Shown here piece after piece: positions 43,201 to 50,081 of a stretch of DNA of 64,000 nt; the stretch's first letter is position 1, and each line of letters begins with the position of its first letter. The notes beneath the pieces were generated by a model that was given only the letters and a program-made list of their open reading frames with translations, was not told the origin of the DNA and searched no databases. Source of the DNA: Manihot esculenta (lineage: Eukaryota; Streptophyta; Magnoliopsida; Malpighiales; Euphorbiaceae). The stretch is from NCBI RefSeq assembly GCF_001659605.2, contig NC_035174.2, positions 27,229,027-27,293,026 on the forward strand, written 5' to 3'. The position numbers and the translations under genes are program-made.

Positions 43201-45850
43201 TCAAAAGGTGTTAAACGCGTGGAGCATACCAGAGATCGAGGAGATCGAGGTAGTTGCTGATCCAAGACGTAAAGACCCTCTGACTCACTCCCTCTACCAA
43301 TAATCTGCTTCGTCGAAAGATCCTGAAAAACACAGTGATCAGGAAAGAATGAGACACAACAATTCAATGCACGAGTGAGTTTACTAACGGAAAGCAAATT
43401 AAATGCGAACTTAGGGAGACATAACACAGAGGATACAGAAAGAGAAGGGGTTAAGTTGACATGACCAGAACCAATGACAGAAGATTTAGTGCCATCAGCA
43501 AGAGTAACATAAGAAGGCGATGTACGAGACTCAAGATTGGACAAAAGGGTAGAATTACCTGACATATGATCGGTAGCACCAGAATCAATAACCCATTTTG
43601 AGGATGAAGACACAAGACATGTAGTAGAGTTACCTGACTCGGCAATTGCAGTGATGGAGGAGGAATTAGAGGATTTTAGAGATGCCTGGTATTGGACGAA
43701 TTGTGCATACTCATCTGCAGATATCAAAATTCCTTGATTGGAAGATCCATTCAATTTGTGTTCCGTGATTTTAGTCATCATAGGAATCACATCAGTTACG
43801 GTGGTGGTTTTCACTTCAACCATGACAACAAACCCAAAACGACAGCAACAAAAGAAACACAGAATCAGAAAACAGTACCCGGCGTGAACAGTACCACGTG
43901 AACAGTACCGGTAAACAGTACCACGTGAACAGTACTCGTGAACAGTGTCGATGAACAGTACTCGTGAACAGTACCGATGAACAGTACTCGTGAATAGTAC
44001 CGATGAACAGTACCCCGTGAACAGTCCGATGAACAGTACCGATAAAAACACCTCCCCAAAACCCGAACGGCAAATAAACCTCAGATCTGACAAGGGAACG
44101 ATGTGGCGACTCCAGCGATGGTGAGATCCAAATATTACCCGTTATGGGCAACCCAAATAAACAGAGCCCTAAGTCTCCAAAAAAAAAAATTTTTTTTTTT
44201 TTTTTTTTTTTTTTGAAAAAAAACTTTGACGGGAGAGAAAAATTAAATTTCTACGAGAAAAGCTCTGATACCATGTAGAAGGATAATATTTGTTATATTT
44301 CACAATAGAGATTACAATCTATTTATACATGAGAGAGGGTATCTAAATAGGAAGGAAAATCAAGTCTATGATTATACAATCCCTAGATTAAGCAACTGAC
44401 CCATCTATCAATATTTACCTCCTATATTAACATATTTACTTTCTATAACTTATAACAAGTTTTGAGTTAAAATTATACTGTGAGCTATTAGTTTACTCGA
44501 TCTATAAAGATTATATTGATTTTTCTTATTTTAAACTATATGATATTTAACTTAAGTTAAATAATCTATATTTTTTGTATTTATGTTTATTATGCATTTG
44601 TATACATTGTTCTGAATTAAATTTAATTAAAATCATTTCATTTATGAACTTTGCTAATTTTTTTGAAAGTTTTGCATAACGCCAAGCCGTTACTGTTACG
44701 TTACGGCCGTTATAGACCTATTTCCATTACCTGCGACCGCGACAGCGAACATGGCCGCGAACGTGACCACGACCGTGATTTAAAACCATGGTGTAAGCAT
44801 ATATTTAGCCATCCATGTCTCAAAAAGCTAATCTGGAGAACCATATGGCACAGTTCACAATCTCGGGCCACAACAATCACTACTAATCTACTATTTGATA
44901 TTGAAGAATAAAAACCAAATAGAAACTCCTAAATCACGAAATGAGAAATTTAAAATTAAAAAAGAAAAAAAAGAAACGGGTGAAAGATGGACAACCAAAC
45001 TGAGATTCCAATTATGTAACAATCTAAACTACAAGAGCATGTAATTCAGTTAGTCATGCAGGAAGACTCACAAGGTTTTATCAACAAGCAAACAGGTGAT
45101 TGTTGATCCCCAAATTCAATAGGTAGAGAAGTCACACCATGACACTGAGAAACCATTCTTCATTATTAACACGCACCTTTCTCTTGTTGGATTCTCATAT
45201 TTTGTTTGTATAAGGTCTTTCAAATTATACCTTCTTTTCTCATTGTAAATTATAATTTAGTGAAAAGCAAAGAACTGTACAGGTTTCTAGCAACTCATTT
45301 CATTTTGAAAACAACATTACAAGACATGATCTGATAAAATTTAACTTATTAGGATATAAAATCTATTTGGTTTAGTTCAACTATTTGTGGATTTTAGGAC
45401 CTGAAGAGCCTACAGGTAATGAAATGGACATAAACAAGACAATTCAGAGATGGGTAGGTTTACTAGGATATGTGTTCTTCTAACTGACAAAATCCTCAAG
45501 TTAGAGTGAATTCTTAACAGATAACCTTCACATGACAATAGGTACTCAAAAGGCAAGAAATCCACTATAAGCAAGTCAGATAGACTTCAACTAAGAACCT
45601 GGTTATGGCACAACATGAACGATGGAAAAAGTTACACCAAACTAGCTGATTTTGTACTTTCAGTTCCTCTAAACACAAACACACAGAAAAGTGCAACTAT
45701 ACAGGAGAAAAACAGAGAAGGGAGATTAAATAGATATGCTCACCCATATTGAGCAGTCACTACCCCAGTGTGCATATACGATCTAATCACAAACTGAGGT
45801 CGAATACCCCATTCAGCAACAGATGTGCTTCCACAAGGTATAATGGCCAT
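30371..45850 (-). CDS. Chloroplast DnaJ-type co-chaperone (DJA5/DJA6-like), seven coding exons
   Basis: A complete type I (DnaJ A) J-protein of 450 aa with a predicted plastid transit peptide. Coding exons on the minus strand are 45850-45744, 38693-38552, 37600-37543, 32634-32592, 31576-31528, 31435-31355 and 31243-30371. All have GT-AG borders and the total of 1353 bp keeps one frame. Residues 1 to about 80 are Ser-rich and basic (transit peptide, ending RFTVRADA). The J domain is at 84-154 with HPD at 112-114. A Gly-Met repeat is at about 175-193. Four CxxCxGxG zinc motifs lie at about 233-298, then the substrate-binding C-terminal domains. J-proteins stimulate Hsp70 ATPase and deliver clients. 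The closest known relatives, Arabidopsis DJA5/DJA6, act in plastid Fe-S cluster assembly; that role is inferred here. The start ATG ([10 protein letters not shown]) fits the family N-terminus. Intron 1 (7.05 kb) is swollen by nested transposons. Confidence 0.95.
31146..31203 (-). repeat. In-frame GGM-coding tandem repeat
   Basis: Runs of CCCATGCCTCC/CCCATGCCACC on the plus strand encode six GlyGlyMet units in the G/F-type linker of the DnaJ protein. The period is a multiple of three, so unit gain or loss keeps the frame. The family varies in length here. Confidence 0.85.
31355..31435 (-). CDS. DnaJ gene, coding exon 6
   Basis: 81 bp, 27 codons, phase 0 at both ends. Encodes [18 protein letters not shown] and GMGMG. 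This is the end of the J domain (helix IV). Acceptor CTGCAG, donor GTAAGT. Confidence 0.95.
31528..31576 (-). CDS. DnaJ gene, coding exon 5
   Basis: 49 bp encoding (K)[17 protein letters not shown]-domain helix III. Acceptor TTGCAG, donor GTAGTT (a weaker but valid GT site). Confidence 0.93.
32592..32634 (-). CDS. DnaJ gene, coding exon 4 (HPD motif)
   Basis: 43 bp encoding [14 protein letters not shown](K), which holds the HPD tripeptide required to stimulate Hsp70. Acceptor TTTCAG, donor GTAAGT. Confidence 0.95.
33297..33924. mobile_element. hAT-type MITE in DnaJ intron 3
   Basis: 628 bp, no coding capacity. Terminal inverted repeats CATGGTTTTAAA and TTTAAAACCGTG. Flanked by ATATATAT at 33289-33296 and 33925-33932 (8 bp, but low complexity, so weaker evidence alone). 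Same family as 39853-44790, which has an informative duplication. Confidence 0.75.
34171..35075. mobile_element. MITE-like repeat in DnaJ intron 3, copy 1
   Basis: About 900 bp sharing start ATCGTTGTTGTTAGAATCTT and end region (GATTCTCAATT) with 37699-38510. Rich in GATTC/GAATC words that form loose terminal inverted repeats. No open frame. Exact ends and target duplication not determined; class unknown. Confidence 0.55.
35162..35200. repeat. TTTTTA microsatellite in DnaJ intron 3
   Basis: About five repeats of TTTTTA followed by a T-run. Confidence 0.75.
37543..37600 (-). CDS. DnaJ gene, coding exon 3 (J-domain start)
   Basis: 58 bp encoding [19 protein letters not shown], helices I-II of the J domain, right after the transit peptide exon. 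Acceptor TTGCAG, donor GTATGT. Confidence 0.95.
37699..38510. mobile_element. MITE-like repeat filling DnaJ intron 2, copy 2
   Basis: About 810 bp related to 34171-35075. It occupies most of the 951-bp intron 2 and ends about 40 bp from the exon 2 donor site. Its ends carry TTACGATTCTCGATTCGAAT and its inverted counterpart. The neighbouring splice signals are intact. Confidence 0.55.
38552..38693 (-). CDS. DnaJ gene, coding exon 2 (transit peptide)
   Basis: 142 bp, encoding the Ser-rich second half of the transit peptide ([19 protein letters not shown], then [11 protein letters not shown]). The mature protein probably begins near the exon end. Acceptor TTGCAG at 38694, donor GTGAGT. Confidence 0.93.
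39472..39852. mobile_element. Foldback (long inverted repeat) element in DnaJ intron 1
   Basis: Two imperfect arms of about 100 and 130 bp: left from CTTATACTCTTGTACTATTT at 39473, right ending AGTAGTATAAGGGTGTAAG at 39851, which is its reverse complement with mismatches. The arms enclose about 150 bp. No coding frame. A hAT-type element inserted at its right tip (TSD GTGTAAGC). Confidence 0.6.
40270..40453 (-). repeat. Copia 3' LTR
   Basis: 184 bp, TGTAGAAGG...TATAACA on the plus strand. Differs from the other LTR by one base. Confidence 0.95.
40461..43823 (-). CDS. Copia polyprotein (short gag remnant, protease, integrase, RT, RNase H)
   Basis: An open frame of 1120 codons from ATG at 43823 ([11 protein letters not shown]). 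The frame is also open upstream to 44093, but that part is translated tandem repeat, so the inner ATG is preferred. Only the first ~28 gag residues remain (to [10 protein letters not shown]); the text then jumps to the gag C-terminal end ([16 protein letters not shown]), losing the zinc knuckle. Protease DSG at 80-82 is intact. The GAG-pre-integrase zinc region, the integrase D,D,E core ([24 protein letters not shown]), RT with [11 protein letters not shown], and RNase H ([22 protein letters not shown]) follow, without stops. It looks catalytically complete for pol. One oddity is that a very recent element lacks gag. Confidence 0.93.
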   Translation of the reverse strand: MVEVKTTTVTDVIPMMTKITEHKLNGSSNQGILISADEYAQFVQYQASLKSSNSSSITAIAESGNSTTCLVSSSSKWVIDSGATDHMSGNSTLLSNLESRTSPSYVTLADGTKSSVIGSGHVNLTPSLSVSSVLCLPKFAFNLLSVSKLTRALNCCVSFFPDHCVFQDLSTKQIIGRGSESEGLYVLDQQLPRSPRSLVCSTRLTPFDVHCRLGHPSLSVLKKLYPQFHSLSTLDCESCQFAKHHRLPTLPRVNKRASSPFELVHSDVWGPCPVVSKSGFKYFVTFVDDFSRTTWLFLMKSRSELFSVFCAFYAEIQTQFNTSIRILQSDNAKEYLSGEFQSYLVQKGILHQSSCVATPSQNGVAERKNRHLLEVARALLFQMKVPKCFWADAVSTACFLINRMPSSILHGDIPYNILFPTKSLFPIEPRMFGCTCFVRDVRPQVTKLDPKSLKCVFLGYSRRQKGYRCFSPDLNRYLVSADVTFFESTPFFPPSSVYNTEGEEDDLLLYTVRSLSPQTTPTPFAHMPGRPPIFHVYSRRLEDSDFVPLPASSSTDPAPTDPSPSDLDLPIALRKGKRTCTYPISSCVSYDQLSSSSRCFVTALDSISIPKTVIEALSHPGWRAAMEEEMMALDTNGTWELMSLPPGKQAIGCKWVFAVKVNPDGSIARLKARLVAKGYAQTYGVDYSDTFSPVAKLASVRLFISLAATHDWPLHQLDIKNAFLHGDLQEEVYIEQPPGFVAQGELGKVCRLRKSLYGLKQSLRAWFGRFSEVVQQFGMKMSKCDHSVFYRNSDSGVILLVVYVDDIVITGSDIAGITSLKEFLKTQFHTKDLGSLKYFLGIEVMRCKKGIFLSQRKYVLDLLVETGKLGAKPCSTPMTPNLQLTTEDSEPFADPGRYRRLVGKLNYLTVTRPDIAYSVSVVSQFMSSPTVAQWDALGQILCYLKGAPGRGLFYGNHGHSNIECFSDADWAGSKVDRRSTTGYCVFVGGNLVSWKSKKQNVVSRSSAESEYRAMAQAVCEILWVRQLLEEVGFSNSVPAKLWCDNQAAIHIASNPVFHERTKHIEIDCHFVREKVQQKIISTEHIRTGEQLGDIFTKALNGTRVDYICNKLGMINIYDPT
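43871..44046 (-). repeat. GTGAACAGTACC-type tandem repeat in the Copia leader
   Basis: About 13 imperfect copies of a 13-14-bp word (GTGAACAGTACCA, ATGAACAGTACTC) between the primer-binding site and the gag start. It keeps two minus-strand frames open by composition. Could be a regulatory or packaging region; no direct evidence. Confidence 0.8.
44274..44457 (-). repeat. Copia 5' LTR
   Basis: 184 bp. On the minus strand it begins TGTTATAAG and ends CTTCTACA, followed directly by TGGTATCAGAGC. Contains the presumed promoter. Confidence 0.95.
45744..45850 (-). CDS. DnaJ gene, coding exon 1 (start of transit peptide)
   Basis: 107 coding bp starting at ATG 45850 ([20 protein letters not shown]) with donor GTGAGC. 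The exon extends upstream to an acceptor (TTTCAG) at 45915, so 45851-45914 is 5' UTR. An in-frame upstream ATG (45925) lies in the intron beyond the acceptor and is not used. Confidence 0.92.
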
Positions 45851-46739
45851 CCAATAGATTTTTGGTGATGGCGAGAACCAATCAACAAGTATGCACCTGA
45901 TATCCTTCTTCAGGCTGAAAAACATAAAACTTGGGAAATTTAGTTAAAGCTCATAATCACACCTGAGTCACAAAACAGGGATATTCAAAGTATATATCAC
46001 ATTGACATGGTTGTGCATGTATGTGCTAAGTAATTTCACCTCAAGAACAATACACTTGTCTATTTTGTTCAGGAAAGGTGAAACCATTTTAGTAGATGAT
46101 GTCTCACTGACAAGATTAGAGGCTTTGAAGCATTATAATGCAAGGGATATCCATGTTTAAAAGGAATTGAATAATAAGCATGTCCTCTTTCAATTGAAGT
46201 TCTGGTAACCCCTCTCACCCCAACCAGCAGGATCAAAGTTGAGGGAGATTCCAAGCGTTTACCACTGGACGTTTGAGACTCTTGACAATAACAACCATTC
46301 ATAGGTCTCTAAATCAAATGTCCATACAGAATATGAATATAAAAAGGATCATTTACTAAAAAATGCAAAAACTTCCGCAACAGAGCTTCTCAAACGCGTA
46401 AAAAGCACGGTAATTTTTGCCCAAAAGTGCCTCAATTCACAACATTTAACTAAGCCTACAAACCCTTATTTCTCCAGAAATTTTGGAATTATTCACACTG
46501 ATTCTTGAAAGCCTAGAAATGACGTTTAGCTCAAAAACCAGAAAAACCCTTCCAATTGCAGATAGAGGACATTCCAAATCATGAAAGAATAACAAATGCC
46601 CATCTACTACTCATGCAATGTATTTGTAGTTTCATGCACCCAACGTAATCAATTTCGATTACAGAAATACACCAACAAACGCCCACAAAAGAAACTAAGT
46701 TTTCTGTTCAACAAAAGGGGGAGAGAGAGATGAAAAGAC

Positions 46740-46783
46740 CTGCGTCTTCAATTGGAGAGTCGGTGGATACTTCGCTCCCACGC

Positions 46784-46817
<34 letters not shown>

Positions 46818-46875
46818 ATTAGTTGCAGGCAGAAGAAGAAGAAGCAGAGACGCCCAGACGCGCAGGTGAAAGATG
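46740..46875 (-). other. DnaJ gene, predicted 5' non-coding exon
   Basis: Inferred first exon between a TATA-like box and a donor CAG|GTCTTT at 46738-46739. It pairs with the acceptor at 45915 to remove an ~825-bp leader intron. It includes the (CT)n tract. Transcript ends were not observed. Confidence 0.5.
46786..46814. repeat. (AG)n microsatellite in the predicted 5' UTR
   Basis: About 14 AG dinucleotides (CT on the sense strand), the common plant 5'-leader type repeat. Confidence 0.9.
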
Positions 46876-46902
46876 GGGCTAGAGCTTTCTCTTTTTTTCA
46901 TA

Positions 46903-46915
46903 AATATATATATTT
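46903..46915 (-). promoter_or_regulatory. TATA-like box of the DnaJ gene
   Basis: TATATATATTTA on the minus strand, about 30 bp before the inferred start of the leader exon. This is the strongest TATA match upstream of the gene. Confidence 0.5.
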
Positions 46916-47265
46916 TAATCGAAGTAGAGTTTTCTCATTGGAGAAGAAGAAAACCTCACTAACTCAGTTACACTTCCCTGCTTTCCTTATTCTATTTCAT
47001 CTGCGTGTACCCTTATTATCCACCGTTCGATCGACTACGTTGTATTAAAGTTTAAAGAGAGGTCATTTACGATTTGGTCCTGAATGTTATAATCATTTAC
47101 AAATCAGTTTTTATATTTTTAAAAATTACTTATAATTTTTAACTATTAACAAAAAGTCATTCAAATTAATTTTCTTATTTTTACTAATATTAAAAGGTAA
47201 GTATGCACGTATGTTACAGAACGACTTAAAAATCTTTTTCTACTCTAATTTCATTGGAATATAAC
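46916..47265. other. DnaJ upstream region up to the Tat element
   Basis: Only about 350 bp separate the TATA-like box from the Tat-element LTR. AT-rich, no gene or recognised motif. The last five bases (ATAAC, 47261-47265) are the Tat target duplication. Confidence 0.6.
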
Positions 47266-47777
47266 TGATGATCTGAGATCCAATAGAATAGGGTTTTACA
47301 AGGGTTTGTGTATTGAAGAATAAAACTTGGCCTATCTCTCTAGAGGGGTATCCCTTTTATCCTTTTCTTTCTGCTTGCTGGTGATGTATAACGGCTCTCC
47401 CATGATTGGACCACGCGTCTCTGCCATACAGATATGGGCGTACGAGGGTATCAGGCGCCTGCTCCATGCGTAATGGCTTTTGATTCTCCCCCGTGCGTAC
47501 ACTTGAGCAGATCTGCCAGGCTGTATGACGAGTCTCATTCTGGATTCTGGGCTGGGCCGAGAGCTGGGCTGGACGATGAACCCAGGAGGAGAAGGAATCT
47601 GTGGGGAGGTTATACGGGCTGGGCCGATCTCGATGAGGAAGAATCTGGTGAAGTTCGGCCTCAGGGGTCTGATGATCCGAGCCTGTTTTACTTGAGAGGG
47701 CGTGCGGGCCTTCCTTTCATGGGCCGTGGCCGTAATCTAAGCCCAGGATTGGGGGTAGGGAAATCCAGCGGTCATCA
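47266..47777 (-). repeat. Tat element 3' LTR
   Basis: 512 bp, moderately GC-rich. In the minus orientation it reads toward the DnaJ promoter, which starts about 350 bp away. Confidence 0.93.
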
Positions 47778-49767
47778 ATTGCCCCTTCACCTTCTTGGCA
47801 GTTATTGCTCCGACTGCCGAGGGGGTGAATATCGAGAACCATTATGACCGCGCCTGTTCGCGTGTAGGTGTCTTCATAACTCCCTTTCATCTTTTTGTCA
47901 TTCCTCATTTCTTGAATCCTATCTACCTCTTTCCCTTTCTGGCCTTTCCTTGCCCCTCATATACTCTGCTCTTTTTACTTTCCTGTCATTATCGCCTGGA
48001 CATGCCTCTTTTTTCCTTTTCCATGAATATCTTTTAAAGATCCTGACATCGTGGGCTCAGAGTCTAGAGTTACTTTACTTTGTGCTAAGACTTCAGATTT
48101 TGAGTATATATCAACGTCAACTCCTCTTCACTCTTAGGCCCTTTGTCGAAGAAGGGGAGTCTTTCCTTCCAGCCCTCTGTCTATTTCCTTCTTCCAGCGA
48201 GATTCTCCTGTTTTTTCTGCAAAGGATCTATCTGACGCCTTCTTCAAACGGATTGAGGTGAGCTTGGGGCTTCATTGCTTTGTTGCCCCAGAGGTTTGCT
48301 TTAATCTTGCTTTCATTGTCTTGACAAAAGATCATCCTGACTTATCTCTGTTTGGAACTTTTTGCAGTACCTGAGATAAAGATGGGTCAGTCCAAACCTC
48401 TTGAAAATCTGATATTACCTCGAGGGAGTCTGAAGGTTGCTTCAGAGGTCCTTCTAGTAGGGCGGTTGATGGGTAGGGCCATTTGGCAGGTCGTTGAAAC
48501 TGTTCTGCCCAGATCGTTTGGCTGGCCTCCTCCTCTGGTTGTTGTTCGTGCTCCAAAGAGGATATGGGCTGTTGAGGGGTCTGCTTTGACTTTACCTTCC
48601 TTCGAGAAGGAAATTTCCCCGATGCCCTTGTTGTCTGCTTTTGATATAAATGGAGGTGGCGAAAATGATCAATTTATTGTCCCCTTTGGTGTGGAATACC
48701 TGTATTATGAGAGGCTGAGATCTACTGTACTCAGTCAAGCTTCCGTCGATGCCTTCGAATATATGCTCTGTGATCTCCTTGAAGCCGTAACTCGAAGACT
48801 TATATTTTTCATGCGTGATATACGAACAGCACATAATATCTGAGCTTGTTCGTATGTACCATGAATCACACTTGGGCAACCGAATGTTTGCCTATAGGGG
48901 AACAGTGAGAAATACTTGTGGGAATCAACTTATTCAATTCCCCTATAATAACGAAGCAGAACTCGGCCGGCCTATAGGACTCGTTTTCCGTATCCGAGAG
49001 TTCCTCTGTATCGAAAACTAGGATAGTGTGATAGGTGATAGTGATGGAAGCGTAGATGATGTATCTGGTCATGTAAATCCTCTGAGGATAGCTTTTTATT
49101 CTGTAATGTGGGTATTCGTAACGTGCTGTAATGAAACTTTTGTTTTTTCGTTCATACTCGAACTGTTCCTTCTTTATTATGAATGAGGTATTGAGACTGC
49201 TTTCTTCATGGTTTTTTCTGAGAAATCTGCGATATTATTTTTTTCGTCTTGCCTTTTAATTGATCAGACCCAGAATCCATTTAGCTAATCTGAGTTTTCA
49301 GTTTACTCTTTCCGAGCTGTACCAACCGACCTGCGAGCTCGCTTTCGGTTTACTTTATCCAAGCGAGACTAACCGACCTGCGAGCTCTGTCTTTAATCAA
49401 TGAGTCGAGCTCCGAGTTCCACTAGCCCACTGAGCTTTCGGTTTACTTTTTCCGAGCTGGGCTAACTGACTTGTGAGCCCTGCTTTTAATCAATGAGTTG
49501 AGCTTCTGACCCATAACTTTGCATGATTCCGCGGCGTCCTTATCGCTTCGTTCTGGGCTCGTAGCCTCTGCTTAATGATGATGAGTCAAATCCTGTACCT
49601 TTTTAAGTGATAAGCAAGTCTGACCTTTATCATGCTTCCCCCTGTTTTGTCTCCTTGGATCTTTCTATGATTTTCTCTTTATTTTGCATGTCAGGTCGTC
49701 CTGAGCGAGAGATTCAATTGGAGCTCGGTCTCAAGGTTTTGACAATTTAGGTTTGTTTTATGTAGAT
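47778..49767 (+). other. Tat element extra segment with an unrecognised spliced ORF
   Basis: Plus-strand open frames at 48352-48843 and 48815-49021 read as one uncharacterised protein-like text (FDINGGGENDQFIVPF; YERLRSTVLSQASVDAFEYM; ELVRMYHESHLGNRMF) broken by one frame change near 48830. A possible intron lies between donor GAG|GTGAGC (48258) and acceptor TTTGCAG (48367). I recognise no family. It may be a captured host fragment or a diverged extra ORF. At 49298-49510 there are imperfect repeats of CGGTTTACTTTTTCCGAG. The protein frames lack an obvious start. Confidence 0.4.
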
Positions 49768-49935
49768 AGCGTGTGGGCCTTCGGCTGATGGGCTATTGCC
49801 GTGGGCCTGGCCCTTTGTAGGGGTGGAGAAGCCCAGCGGTCATCTCTTTGCCCCTTTACCTTCTCGCCGGTTACTATCTAACCGTTGAGAGGGTAAACTT
49901 CGAGAGTAATTAATGATCGCGCCGCTCCAAGACAA
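49768..49935 (+). repeat. Second copy of the LTR end and adjoining leader inside the Tat element
   Basis: Resembles 47698-47880: GGGCC-rich text, then GCCCAGCGGTCATC, then GCCCCTTTACCTTCTCGCCGG, then a GATCGCGCC word, in the same order. This looks like an internal duplication or the remains of a nested related LTR, and it lies directly before the antisense ORF. Confidence 0.55.
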
Positions 49936-50081
49936 AACTGCTCAGAACAACGTTTCATCTCATTATTGCCTTTCATTTCGAATTCTCCCTGTCTTCCGAA
50001 GAAACTCGCTCTCTTCTGCTCTCTGTTTTCCTGCAACTTCTTCTGCTTTTTCCACCCTATTGCGTTTTCAGGTACGCTTCT

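Larger units (their letters stand above)
40270..44457 (-). mobile_element. Young Ty1/Copia retrotransposon, gag-deleted, in DnaJ intron 1
   Basis: 4188 bp with two 184-bp LTRs (40270-40453 and 44274-44457) that differ at one base by eye (TTACTTCC against TTACCTCC). Target duplication AGTTT at 40265-40269 and 44458-44462. Primer-binding site TGGTATCAGAGC (initiator tRNA-Met) next to the right LTR, polypurine tract GAGGGGGAG next to the left one. It has the same orientation as the host gene. The pol frame is open, but most of gag is missing, so movement would need gag from another copy. Confidence 0.95.
39853..44790. mobile_element. hAT-type non-autonomous element, split by the Copia insertion
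   Basis: Terminal inverted repeats CATGGTTTTAAAT and ATTTAAAACCATG, with an exact 8-bp target duplication GTGTAAGC (39845-39852 and 44791-44798), diagnostic of hAT. Without the Copia element and its 5-bp duplication it is about 745 bp. It is GC-rich near both ends (CGGCAGTTATC; GCGAACGTGACCACGACCGTG). No transposase. Related to 33297-33924. Confidence 0.88.

Noticed and set aside
43824..44093. N-terminal extension of the Copia frame to 1210 codons
   Set aside because: It is translated tandem repeat ([13 protein letters not shown]); gag starts MVEV at 43823, as typical gag wording follows.
46069..46302. 77-codon minus-strand frame upstream of DnaJ exon 1
   Set aside because: Falls in the inferred leader intron and resembles no protein.
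47434..47847. 137-codon frame also seen at 57951-58298
   Set aside because: Lies in the two Tat LTRs; presence in both reflects LTR identity, and no known LTR encodes such a protein.
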